Positions 26,981-35,060 of a stretch of DNA of 64,000 nucleotides are shown here, piece by piece. Source of the stretch: Planotetraspora mira (GTDB lineage Bacteria > Actinomycetota > Actinomycetes > Streptosporangiales > Streptosporangiaceae); contig NZ_BOOO01000039.1 in NCBI RefSeq assembly GCF_016863275.1, positions 1 through 64,000 on the forward strand. The letters are read 5' to 3'. The translations under genes were made by a program, and so were the position numbers. Positions within the stretch are counted from its first letter, which is position 1. The number at the start of each line of letters is the position of its first letter. The notes below the pieces were generated by a model. That model saw only the letters and a program-made list of their open reading frames with translations, ran no database searches and was not told where the DNA came from.

Positions 26981-27664
26981 TCAGGTCACGTCCGGCGCCG
27001 GATCGCCCGGCTGGACGAAGCCCGACTCGTAGCCGAGGATCACCGCCTGTACGCGATCGCGGAGATTCAGCTTGCGCAAGCCGGACGCGACATGCGTCTT
27101 GACGGTCGTCTCCGCGAGGAAGAGGTCGGCCGCGATCTCGGCGTTGGACCGTCCCCGGACGAGACCGCGGAAGACGTCGAGCTCACGGGTGGTGAGGGCG
27201 GCCAGCGGCGCAGGGACCCCGCCGGAGACGTCCACCGGCGGGCGGCGGACGTACCGCTCCACCAGCCGCCTGGTCAGTGACGGGTCCAGCAGGGCTTCGC
27301 CTGCCGCGGCCGTGCGGACCGTGTGCAGGAGATGCGCACGAGGAGACGACTTCAGCAGGAATCCGCTCGCACCGGCGCTGAGCGCCGCATACAGGTATTC
27401 ATCGAGGTCGAAGGTGGTCAGCATGACGACCCGGGCTTCCAGGCGCGGATTGGCGAGTATCCGCCGTGCCGCCTCCAGACCCCCGGCTCCGGGCATCTGC
27501 ACGTCCAGGAGCACGACGTCCGGCCGGTGGTGCAGCGTCTCCCGGACGGCCGACTCTCCGTCCACCGTGTCGGCGGCGACCTCGATGTCCGGCTGCGCCT
27601 CGAGGATCATCCGGAGCCCGGCCCGGACGAGTTCCTGGTCGTCGGCGAGGATCACCCTGATCAT
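26981..27664 (-). CDS. NarL/LuxR-type response regulator
   Basis: A 227-residue two-component response regulator. The receiver domain (1-120) has the phosphoacceptor Asp54 in VLLDVQMP, with acidic ADD at 8-9 and Lys near 104. The LuxR-type HTH (about 155-215) reads LTTRELDVFRGLVRGRSNAEIAADLFLAETTVKTHVASGLRKL. It overlaps the kinase stop as ATGA and converges on the biosynthetic operon. Likely targets include the membrane-protein gene at 28986 and perhaps the biosynthetic cluster. Confidence 0.93.
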   Translation of the reverse strand: MIRVILADDQELVRAGLRMILEAQPDIEVAADTVDGESAVRETLHHRPDVVLLDVQMPGAGGLEAARRILANPRLEARVVMLTTFDLDEYLYAALSAGASGFLLKSSPRAHLLHTVRTAAAGEALLDPSLTRRLVERYVRRPPVDVSGGVPAPLAALTTRELDVFRGLVRGRSNAEIAADLFLAETTVKTHVASGLRKLNLRDRVQAVILGYESGFVQPGDPAPDVT

Positions 27665-28809
27665 GTCGCCACCGCGCCCGCCGCCTGTACGGGCAGGCGG
27701 GCGCAGACCCGGAAACCGGGTCCGTCGGTACGGCGGCCCGCCTCGACGTCGCCGCCGAGGGCCTGCGCGCGCTCTTGCATTCCGACCAGCCCCATCCCGT
27801 TTCCGGTGGACGTCACACCGGCCACCCCGTCGTCGAGAACCTCGACCCGGACGATCCGATCCCCGTACTCGACCCGCACGGAGGCATGGGTCGCGCGCGC
27901 GTGTTTCATCGTGTTGGTCAACGCCTCCTGGACGATCCGGTACACGACTGTCCGCATGGCCTCGTCATCCGGAGGGGCCCCGGTCTGATCGAGATCCACC
28001 GTGACGCCGGCCGCGCGCACCGGCGCCAGCAGCGTCGCGATGTCCGCGCCGTCACCGGTCTGCCGCAGGACGCCGAGCATCCGGCCCAGATCGCCGATCG
28101 CCGCGCGACCTGTCGCCGCGATCGCGTCCAGGGCCGGCCCCACGTGCTGCGGACGGGTGGCCAGGACCTCGCCTGCCGCCTCGGCCTGCACCACCATGAG
28201 GCTCACGCCATGAGAGATGACGTCGTGCAGATCACGTGCGATCCGGGTGCGCTCCTGTGCCGCGGCGATCTCCCGGAGATGGACCCGCTCGCGTTCGAGC
28301 GTCGCCGCGTGCTCGACCGCCGCGCGCGCCTGGGCCGCCCGCTGCCGCGCCAGCCATCCCAGTAGCCCGGCACCGCCGAAGTACGCGACGGGATAGACGA
28401 CGTTGAACAGGCTGTCCGTCCCCGCGGAGACCTCGCGCATGGCAACCACAGAGGTCGCGGCGATGAGCATGGGGAAGCCGGCCAGGGCCGTCCGGGCACT
28501 GCCGTACCTGGCCAGGGTGAGTGCGGCGAGGATGGCGCCGACGAACGTCGCGAAGACCGGTACGCCGAGCGTCACGGCCATGACGGAGATGGCGCCGCTC
28601 ACGCCGAGCGTGCCGGTCAACGGCCGGCGCCGCAGGAGCGCGACCGAGCACCCGTTCACCAACGCGGCGACCAGAGCCAGACCCAGCCATCGGTGGCTCG
28701 CCGACTCGGCCATCAACTGCACCACGCCGATCCCGCCCGCCCCGCACCCGGCGAGTGTGTAGGCATGCCGCGTCCATCGGCGGGAGCGATCGAACGCCTC
28801 GTGAATCAT
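27661..28809 (-). CDS. Sensor histidine kinase (HisKA_3 type)
   Basis: A 382-residue membrane kinase. Five to six transmembrane helices fill residues about 15-155. The dimerisation/phosphoacceptor domain has RTRIARDLHDVISHG with His195. The HATPase domain has VQEALTNTMKHA, DDGVAG and GMGLVGMQERA (about 285-360). The ATG at 28809 is taken as the start; no strong ribosome binding site is visible, and a TTG 9 nt upstream is possible. The lack of a large external domain suggests it senses a membrane-borne signal. Confidence 0.9.
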   Translation of the reverse strand: MIHEAFDRSRRWTRHAYTLAGCGAGGIGVVQLMAESASHRWLGLALVAALVNGCSVALLRRRPLTGTLGVSGAISVMAVTLGVPVFATFVGAILAALTLARYGSARTALAGFPMLIAATSVVAMREVSAGTDSLFNVVYPVAYFGGAGLLGWLARQRAAQARAAVEHAATLERERVHLREIAAAQERTRIARDLHDVISHGVSLMVVQAEAAGEVLATRPQHVGPALDAIAATGRAAIGDLGRMLGVLRQTGDGADIATLLAPVRAAGVTVDLDQTGAPPDDEAMRTVVYRIVQEALTNTMKHARATHASVRVEYGDRIVRVEVLDDGVAGVTSTGNGMGLVGMQERAQALGGDVEAGRRTDGPGFRVCARLPVQAAGAVAT

Positions 28810-28860
28810 GATTGCCAAGGCTAACCACGCGCGTTCGCGGCCACCGCCTCCGTACGGCCG

Positions 28861-28890
28861 AACCGCCTCCTCCGCCCGGAGGAGGCGGTT
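28861..28890. promoter_or_regulatory. Perfect 13-bp inverted repeat between the kinase and a divergent membrane-protein gene
   Basis: AACCGCCTCCTCC pairs exactly with GGAGGAGGCGGTT across GCCC. A second inverted repeat, GCCGTG-CGG-CACGGC, lies at 28911-28925. Both sit between divergent starts (28809 minus, 28986 plus), where terminators are not expected and no U-run follows. An operator for the response regulator, or a leader hairpin of the kinase transcript, is more likely. Confidence 0.5.
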
Positions 28891-28985
28891 GCTTCCGCCG
28901 CAGGACGCCTGCCGTGCGGCACGGCTCCTACCGTTCCGACCCACGACCGCGGCACAGGGCAGCGGGTACGGGAAGGAGAGACACG

Positions 28986-29576
28986 ATGACTGAGGCACCG
29001 GCAGTGGCGCAGCAGGTCGTTTCCGTGGAGGATCGCTGGCGCGTGGCGTCGCTCTGGGCCGGTCCGGCGGCCGCCGTGGGCGTCGTCCTGATGGCCGTCG
29101 CGATCGCCATGACCGGCGGCGACGAGCTCGCGATGGCGACCGCGCCGGCCGCGCTGGGTTCGACCCTGGCGGGACTGGTGGCGCTCGTCCTCATGGGGTT
29201 CGGGCTGGTGAGCCTGGCCGTCCGCCACCCCGGACTGAGGCGTGGCTTCGGTCTGCTGGCGTGGTTCGTGGCGGCGACCGGCACGGTCCTGAACGCCGGT
29301 GGCCAGTGGACGCAGCTGTTCGCCCTCCCCGGCCTGGCTCGTTCGGCGCCTGAACTCGCCACCAACGGCATCGACACCGTCCAGGCCGGCTACATCGCGT
29401 CGTTCCTGGTGCTGGCCCTCGGCGGCGTCCTGCTCGGCATCGCCCTGAACCGGGCCGGCGCGGGCAGGCTCGGCTCGATCCTGACGATCATCGGCGGGGT
29501 CATGATGGTGGCTCCGCTGCCGGCCAGGTGGGTGGTGCTGGCGATCGGCGTCTCCGTGCTCGCCCGCCGGCGCTGA
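28986..29576 (+). CDS. Multi-pass membrane protein next to the two-component system
   Basis: A 196-residue protein with about five transmembrane helices (roughly 27-44, 58-78, 87-105, 132-151 and 160-185). I do not recognise the family. GGAAGGAGAG lies 5-6 nt before the ATG at 28986. It is divergent from the histidine kinase across a short gap with two palindromes, so it is a good candidate for the system's target or signal partner. Longer upstream starts on this frame lack support. Confidence 0.75.
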   Translation: MTEAPAVAQQVVSVEDRWRVASLWAGPAAAVGVVLMAVAIAMTGGDELAMATAPAALGSTLAGLVALVLMGFGLVSLAVRHPGLRRGFGLLAWFVAATGTVLNAGGQWTQLFALPGLARSAPELATNGIDTVQAGYIASFLVLALGGVLLGIALNRAGAGRLGSILTIIGGVMMVAPLPARWVVLAIGVSVLARRR

Positions 29577-29593
29577 CCTGCTTCGGCCTTCAC

Positions 29594-29621
29594 GACGGCG
29601 TGACCGTACGGTCACGCCGTC
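29594..29621. terminator. Bidirectional terminator hairpin
   Basis: A perfect 28-nt palindrome, GACGGCGTGACCG-TA-CGGTCACGCCGTC, lies between two converging genes, 18 nt after the membrane-protein stop. It can terminate both transcripts. Confidence 0.75.
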
Positions 29622-29686
29622 AGCGATCTTCGCCGGCCGGGCTGAGGCGGACCGGCCCTCAGAGAATCACGGGGCCATGGAGGCTC

Positions 29687-30370
29687 TCAGAGGATCACGG
29701 GGCCGTAGATGGCGGCGCCCGCCCGCCGGGTCATGGCCCAGTAGCGGTCGCCGTACGACCAGTGCCACCACTCCGTGGGGTAGTTCACGAGGCCGGCCGC
29801 CTCCAGCGCCACGCCGAGGACCTTGCGGTTCTGGCGGGCGTCCGGGTTGATCCCGGTCGCGGCGGTGTAACAGGCGCCGTCGCTCTGCTCCGGGTTGGCG
29901 TTCACCGCCGTCCCCATGTCGAACTCGACTCCGTCGTCGTCGCACATGGTGAGGTCCACGGCCGCACCCGCCGTGTGGGGGGCCACCTCGATCGGGGAGA
30001 CGTAACGGCTCGCGGCGACGTGCAACTCTTCTTCCGACATTTCAGGAAACGTCACGCGCAGCTCGGCCTTGTAGTCCTCGAAATACCGCCTCTGCAGGGT
30101 GACCGGCCGATACCCCTCCACCACCACGATGTGGCATCCGCCGGGAAGCCGGCTCTGCGCGTCCTCGAGCCTGGCCAGCACGCCCTTCCTCAGATGGGCG
30201 TAGGCCCCCTCGGGGTCGGCCAGACGTGCGTCGACTCGGAGCCGTCCGCGGACGTCGGCCAGCGGCTCCCCGCTTTCGCGGACCGGTATCGACGTCACGC
30301 GAGCATCTGAGATCAGGACGATTCCAGCGGCTTGCGTGGCCCGCGCGGGACCGTGAGATGAGTCAGACAT
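29687..30370 (-). CDS. VanX-type D-Ala-D-Ala dipeptidase (M15 metallopeptidase)
   Basis: A 227-residue zinc dipeptidase. The zinc and catalytic motifs are PHTAGAAVDL (His132, Asp139) and EWWHW (Glu200, His203), with the conserved Arg in GYRP (88). There is no signal peptide, so it is cytoplasmic. VanX enzymes hydrolyse D-Ala-D-Ala. No vanH, vanA or OmpR-type VanRS genes are nearby, so a role in peptidoglycan turnover is more likely than glycopeptide resistance. A ROK regulator gene lies just upstream with 16 nt between them, so the two are probably co-transcribed. Confidence 0.88.
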   Translation of the reverse strand: MSDSSHGPARATQAAGIVLISDARVTSIPVRESGEPLADVRGRLRVDARLADPEGAYAHLRKGVLARLEDAQSRLPGGCHIVVVEGYRPVTLQRRYFEDYKAELRVTFPEMSEEELHVAASRYVSPIEVAPHTAGAAVDLTMCDDDGVEFDMGTAVNANPEQSDGACYTAATGINPDARQNRKVLGVALEAAGLVNYPTEWWHWSYGDRYWAMTRRAGAAIYGPVIL

Positions 30371-30386
30371 GAGGAGAAACCTACCG

Positions 30387-31571
30387 TCAGACGGTGTCGG
30401 AGAAGACCTCCTCCCTGGCCCGCGCCAGCGCCGCGACGATCGCGCCGCGGAGCACGGGATTGCCCTTGACCTGCGTCACCGCGACCGTCGGCCGGCTGGG
30501 GCACACCCGGGCGACCGCCTCCTCGACCCGGGCCGCGAGCCGCTGTCCCCCGGCCCGGCCGACGTCGCCGCTCAGCACGACGAGACCGGGGTCGAGCACG
30601 ACGGACACGGCGGCGACCCCCACGGCCAGCCGGTCGGCCAGGTCGTCGACGAAGGCGTCGTTGCCGGTCGCGAGAGCCGTACGGACGAGGTCCGCGACGT
30701 CGGCTCCGGGCGACAGGCCGTAGGTCTCCGCGAGGCCGGTCAGCGCCTCGCCGCCGACCAGGCGCTGGAACGAGCCCGACTGCGGCGCGGTGACGTCGGT
30801 GGGAAGCGGCTCCCCGGGAACGGGCAGCCAGCCGATCTCGCCGGCTCCTCCGGTGATGCCCCGGTGCAGCCGCCCTCCGAGCATGACGCCGAGCCCCTGG
30901 CCGATCCCGGCCCACAGGATGGCGAAGTCGTCCACACCCCTCGCGGCGCCGTGCTCCTGCTCGGCCAGGGCCGCCAGGTTGACGTCGTTCTCGATGATCA
31001 CGTACTCGCCCAGCAGGGTGCGCAACCCGGCGAGGACGCCGACGTGCCACGCGGGCAGGTCGAAGGAGTAGCGGATGTCGCCGCTCACCGGGTCGACCAC
31101 GCCGCGCGTCCCGATGACGAAGCAGCGCAGGCGGGACAACTCGACATCGGCCGTCTCGCAGGCCCGCAGGACCGCGCCGTACACCATCCGGACCGGGTCC
31201 CCCGCGTCGGTCGGATCGACGGTTATCTCGGCGACGACCTTCCCGGTGATGTCGGCCACGGCCGCGGTGACGCTGTCCGGCAGCACCTCGAGACCCGCCA
31301 CGTAGGCGCTCGCCGGGTTCACGCCGTACAGGGCCGCGTTGGGACCGCGCCCTCCCGGCCGTTCTCCCGCCGTGGTCACCAGGCCGCGCGTCTCCAGGCG
31401 GGACAGCAGCTGACCGGAGGTCACCTTCGACAGACCGGTGAGCTCTCCCAACTCGGCCCGGGTCAGCGGGCCCTGGGAGAGCAGCAGTTCCAGGGCCGCC
31501 CGGTCGTTGATCTGGCGGAGCAGCCGAGGTGTTCCCGGTCGTAGAGGCACTGGCTGGCTCCCTCTCGTCAC
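30387..31571 (-). CDS. ROK-family transcriptional repressor (first paralog)
   Basis: A 394-residue regulator with an N-terminal winged helix (TRAELGELTGLSKVTSGQLLSRLETRGLV) and a sugar-kinase-like ROK domain (IENDVNLAALAEQEHG; GRLHRGITGGAGEIGWLPV). The CxCGxxGC zinc motif of ROK sugar kinases is missing, as in many repressors. The GTG at 31571 is one start; a GTG at 31550 has a better AGAGGGAG site. It is divergent from the sugar ABC importer and very like the second ROK gene at 36614. It probably responds to an imported amino sugar. Confidence 0.92.
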   Translation of the reverse strand: MTRGSQPVPLRPGTPRLLRQINDRAALELLLSQGPLTRAELGELTGLSKVTSGQLLSRLETRGLVTTAGERPGGRGPNAALYGVNPASAYVAGLEVLPDSVTAAVADITGKVVAEITVDPTDAGDPVRMVYGAVLRACETADVELSRLRCFVIGTRGVVDPVSGDIRYSFDLPAWHVGVLAGLRTLLGEYVIIENDVNLAALAEQEHGAARGVDDFAILWAGIGQGLGVMLGGRLHRGITGGAGEIGWLPVPGEPLPTDVTAPQSGSFQRLVGGEALTGLAETYGLSPGADVADLVRTALATGNDAFVDDLADRLAVGVAAVSVVLDPGLVVLSGDVGRAGGQRLAARVEEAVARVCPSRPTVAVTQVKGNPVLRGAIVAALARAREEVFSDTV

Positions 31572-31595
31572 GATCCGCTAACACGGGTTTTTTTT

Positions 31596-31620
31596 AAGAA
31601 ACTTTCTTGTTAGTTTAGCG
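31596..31620 (-). promoter_or_regulatory. ROK operator upstream of the first ROK gene and the ABC importer
   Basis: AAGAAA-C-TTTCTT (31596-31608) is a perfect inverted repeat of the kind bound by actinobacterial ROK repressors, followed by GTTAGTTTAGCG. The same 25-nt block with about three quarters identity occurs in the same orientation at 37852-37876, upstream of the second ROK gene. It lies between the divergent ROK and importer genes and can control both. Confidence 0.75.
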
Positions 31621-31763
31621 GCAGCCACCCCGGAGGCAAGCGATCAAGTCTCGGGATGCCACGAGCGCCGACCGGACGGAGAGCGTCATCCAGCAGGTGA
31701 AGGCCCGCCGACACCCCGCATGAGCGCACCCCCGACGTGAAGCCGGGAAGGGAGAAACCCATC

Positions 31764-33092
31764 GTGAAGATCGTGAAGATCGCGGTCGCGACAAGCGTCA
31801 CCGCAGCACTGGCCCTGGGTCTCGCCGCATGCGGCGGCGACTCCGGAACGACTGAGCCGACCGCCGGCGCGCCGGCGGCCTCAGGTCCCAAGTTCGCCGG
31901 CCAGACTCTTAACGTGTGGCGACTCGGTGCCCCCACCGACGTCTTCACCAAGTACATGGACGACCTGAACGCCAAGTTCAAGGAGACGACGGGCGCAGAG
32001 GCGAAGGTCCAGTGGATCCCCTGGCCTGACGCGCAGAAGAAGTGGACCGCGGCCCTCGCGGGCGGCGAGGGCCCGGACGTCACCGAGTTCGGCAACGACC
32101 AGGTCGCCGCCTGGGTCGCGCAGGAAGCGCTGGCCGACATCTCCGACATCGTCAAGGGCGACAGCGAGCTCCAGCAGATCCCGCAGAACCTGTGGAGCTA
32201 CGAGACGATCGACGGCAAGGTCTACGCGGCTCCGTGGGGCGGCGGCACCCGCGCCGTCCTCTACCGCAAGGACTGGTTCGACAAGCTCGGCATCCAGCCG
32301 CCCAAGACCTGGGACGAGCTGGTCACCGCGGCCAAGACCATCGTCGACAAGGAAGGCAAGGACGTCGACGGGTTCGCCTTCAACGGCGGCTCCGACGCGA
32401 ACATGTCCCTGTCCCCCTTCGTCTGGTCGGCCGGGGGCGACTTCGCCTCCTTCGAGGGCGGCAAGTGGGTGGGCAAGCTCACCGAGCCGGGCTTCAAGGA
32501 GGGCTTCCAGTTCTACACGGACCTGGTCGCCAAGGACGGCGTCTCCGGTAAGGGCCGCCTGACGCAGAACTCCGTCGACATCGCCCAGCGCTTCGCCGCC
32601 GGGAAGGTCGGCATGTACGTCACCGGTGGCTGGGACATCGCGGCCATCAAGGAGCAGAGCAAGGGCAAGGTCGACGAGTCGAAGATGGGCTTCTTCTCGC
32701 TCCCGGCCAAGGACGGCAGCGGCCCGGCCCCGGCCTTCCAGGGCGGCAACGACATCGCCATCTGGAAGGACAGCAAGAACGTCGAGCTCGCGGCCGAGTA
32801 CCTCAAGCTCGCCTCGGGCAAGGAGTTCGGCGTCCGCTACGCCAAGGAGGGCGGCCTGCTCCCGCTCTACCCGGACGCGCTCGCGGAGCTGGGCAGCGAC
32901 CCGGCGCAGAAGCCCTTCACCGACACCTTCAAGGTGGCCAAGGGCTTCCCGGCCAGCCCCAACTGGGCCGAGGCCAACGACACCAAGGCGGTGCTGCAGA
33001 ACGCGGCCCGCGCGGTGATCGACGGCAAGAAGACGGTGGACCAGGCTCTGACGGACGCAAACTCCGAGCTTGAAACGATCCTGAACCAGTAG
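31764..33092 (+). CDS. Sugar ABC transporter solute-binding lipoprotein
   Basis: A 442-residue family-1 binding protein. The GTG at 31764 follows GGGAAGGGAG and gives a signal peptide with lipobox LAAC; an ATG 27 nt upstream adds residues before the basic stretch. Typical features are LNVWRLGAPTDVFTKYMDDLNAKF near 50, PWPDAQKKWTAALAGGEGPDVTEFG near 95, and AFQGGNDIAIWKDSKN near 335. It delivers a carbohydrate to the two permeases that follow. No ATPase gene is present, so a shared MsiK-type ATPase is likely. Confidence 0.92.
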   Translation: MKIVKIAVATSVTAALALGLAACGGDSGTTEPTAGAPAASGPKFAGQTLNVWRLGAPTDVFTKYMDDLNAKFKETTGAEAKVQWIPWPDAQKKWTAALAGGEGPDVTEFGNDQVAAWVAQEALADISDIVKGDSELQQIPQNLWSYETIDGKVYAAPWGGGTRAVLYRKDWFDKLGIQPPKTWDELVTAAKTIVDKEGKDVDGFAFNGGSDANMSLSPFVWSAGGDFASFEGGKWVGKLTEPGFKEGFQFYTDLVAKDGVSGKGRLTQNSVDIAQRFAAGKVGMYVTGGWDIAAIKEQSKGKVDESKMGFFSLPAKDGSGPAPAFQGGNDIAIWKDSKNVELAAEYLKLASGKEFGVRYAKEGGLLPLYPDALAELGSDPAQKPFTDTFKVAKGFPASPNWAEANDTKAVLQNAARAVIDGKKTVDQALTDANSELETILNQ

Positions 33093-33098
33093 GCATCG

Positions 33099-34112
33099 AT
33101 GGCTCAGACGTCAACCGTCGCCCGGGGCGGAGGAGAACCCTCCGCCCCGGTGCGCCGGCACAAGACCCAGGCACGCAGAACCGGCCTCCCCGACTGGCTG
33201 GTCCCCTACGCCCTCCTCCTGCCCGGCCTTCTGGTCATCGCGGCGCTGCTTCTCTATCCGCTGTACCAGATGGTCGACATGTCCTTCCATCAGGTCGGAC
33301 TCCGGCAGATCAGGGCCATCAACCCCAGCCCGGCCGAGTTCGTCGGGCTCGACAACTACTCGAGCATCCTCGATTCCGACCTCTTCTGGACCTCGCTGCG
33401 CAACACCGTGATCTTCGCGGTCGTCACCGTGGCGCTGACGCTGATCCTCGGGACCCTCGTCGGCCTCCTGCTCAACAAGCTCGGCCCGAAGATGTCGACG
33501 TTCGTCGTCGTCGGCATCATGGCCGCGTGGGCCACCCCGCCCACGGCACAGGCCGTCGTCTGGAAATGGTTGTTCGACTCCGACGCCGGCGTGGTCAACT
33601 GGGCGCTGAACCTGCTGCCCGACTGGCTGTCGAGCCTGGTGTTCGGGCGGTCGGACTGGAGCGGGCAACCCTGGTTCAACGACACGATCACGCTCTATCT
33701 CGTGCTCATCATCGCCGTCGTGTGGGCGTCGTTCCCGTTCATCGCGGTGTCGGTGCTCGCGGGTCTCAAGAGCATCCCCTCGGAACTGTACGAGGCGGCG
33801 CGGATGGACGGCGCCACCGGCGTCGGCACGTTCCGGAAGATCACCTTCCCGCTGCTCAAGCCGGTCTTCTCGGTGCTGGTGGTCCTGTCGACCATCTGGG
33901 ACTTCAAGGTCTTCACCCAGCTCTACCTGCTGGCGGGCGGCACGGTGAACCGCGACGCGTTCAACCTCTCGTTGTGGAGCTACGCCGAGGCCTTCAGCAG
34001 CCCGCCGAAGATGGGGCTCGGCGCGGCGATCGCCGTCGTGCTCACGGCCATCCTGCTGGTGATCACCTTCGTTTACGTACGGAACATCGTGAAGACGGAG
34101 GACGTGCGATGA
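33099..34112 (+). CDS. Sugar ABC transporter permease (MalF-like)
   Basis: A 337-residue permease with six predicted helices. The N-terminus is cytoplasmic, the first helix is near residues 32-55 (LVPYALLLPGLLVIAALLLYPLY), and the EAA loop is YEAARMDGATGVGTFRKITFPLL near 232. It starts 6 nt after the binding-protein stop and overlaps the next permease as ATGA. It forms a heterodimer with that protein for import. Confidence 0.93.
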   Translation: MAQTSTVARGGGEPSAPVRRHKTQARRTGLPDWLVPYALLLPGLLVIAALLLYPLYQMVDMSFHQVGLRQIRAINPSPAEFVGLDNYSSILDSDLFWTSLRNTVIFAVVTVALTLILGTLVGLLLNKLGPKMSTFVVVGIMAAWATPPTAQAVVWKWLFDSDAGVVNWALNLLPDWLSSLVFGRSDWSGQPWFNDTITLYLVLIIAVVWASFPFIAVSVLAGLKSIPSELYEAARMDGATGVGTFRKITFPLLKPVFSVLVVLSTIWDFKVFTQLYLLAGGTVNRDAFNLSLWSYAEAFSSPPKMGLGAAIAVVLTAILLVITFVYVRNIVKTEDVR

Positions 34113-34960
34113 ACCCGGTCACCAGGAAGAGGCTCGGGCGCTTCGCGCTCAACGCGGCCGGGATAGCGGTGTTCCTGTTCGCCGTCTTCCCCGTCTACTG
34201 GATGGTCACGACCGCGTTCAAGCCGAACGACCAGATCTTCACCACCAGCTTCATCCCGTTCCCCAACCCACCGTCGATGGACCACGTGTCCCGGGTCTTC
34301 ACCGAGGGTGTGGCCGGGCACTCCGTCTGGCGTTATCTGCTCAACAGCACGATCGTGGCCCTCAGCGCGGTCGTCCTGGGAGCCGTCTTCGCTCTGCTCG
34401 CCGCGACCGCGGTGGCGCGGTTCAAGTTCCGGTTCCGCACCTCGTTCCTCATCCTGCTGCTGATCGTGCAGATGGTGCCCGCCGAGGCGCTGCTGATCCC
34501 GCTGTTCACCATGGTCAAGCGGCTCGGCCTGTACGACCAGTTGCTCGGGCTGATCCTCATCAACGTCGGCCTGACGCTGCCGTTCTCCGTGTGGATGTTG
34601 CGCACGTTCGTCGCCGCGGTCCCGAAGGAGCTGGAGGAGGCGTCCTGGATCGACGGCGCCGGGCGGTTCACCACCTTCTGGCGGGTCCTGTTCCCGCTGG
34701 TCGCCCCCGGTCTGGTCGCCACCAGCATCTTCGCGTTCATCACGACGTGGAACGAGTTCGTCTTCGCCCTCACCCTCATCGGCGACCAGGCCAAGTACAC
34801 GATGCCGGTCGCCCTGCAGTTCTTCGTCGGCCAGCGGTCGACGGACTGGGGCGGCATCATGGCCGCCTCGACCCTGATGACCATTCCGGTGCTCATCTTC
34901 TTCCTGCTCGTCCAGCGGCGCATGGTCTCCGGACTCGTCGCGGGCGCAGTCAAGGGATAA
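34109..34960 (+). CDS. Sugar ABC transporter permease (MalG-like)
   Basis: A 283-residue second permease of the importer, with six helices and the EAA motif EEASWIDGAGRFTTFWRVLFPLV near residue 175. It ends in the LVAGAVKG tail typical of the family. The ATG at 34109 overlaps the preceding stop. A much longer frame upstream is only a shadow of the first permease. Confidence 0.93.
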   Translation: MNPVTRKRLGRFALNAAGIAVFLFAVFPVYWMVTTAFKPNDQIFTTSFIPFPNPPSMDHVSRVFTEGVAGHSVWRYLLNSTIVALSAVVLGAVFALLAATAVARFKFRFRTSFLILLLIVQMVPAEALLIPLFTMVKRLGLYDQLLGLILINVGLTLPFSVWMLRTFVAAVPKELEEASWIDGAGRFTTFWRVLFPLVAPGLVATSIFAFITTWNEFVFALTLIGDQAKYTMPVALQFFVGQRSTDWGGIMAASTLMTIPVLIFFLLVQRRMVSGLVAGAVKG

Positions 34961-34973
34961 CCCGCTTCGGGCC

Positions 34974-35014
34974 CCCGTACGGCCACCGCCCCACGAAGGC
35001 GTGGGCCGTACGGG
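34974..35014 (+). terminator. Intercistronic hairpin between importer and GH3 gene
   Basis: CCCGTACGG (34974-34982) pairs with CCGTACGGG (35006-35014). Inside it, CCCACG-AAGG-CGTGGG forms a second stem. There is no U-run. It sits between genes of the same direction, so partial termination or transcript stabilisation that favours the importer over the enzyme is likely. Confidence 0.55.
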
Positions 35015-35060
35015 CATGCCCACGAATCCGCACCTCCTACAGGTAAGGAGCCGAGACAGC

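Noticed and set aside
29687-30370. Glycopeptide (vancomycin) resistance cluster
   Set aside because: Only a VanX-type gene is present. There is no vanH, vanA ligase or vanS/vanR of the usual type; the nearby two-component system is NarL-type.
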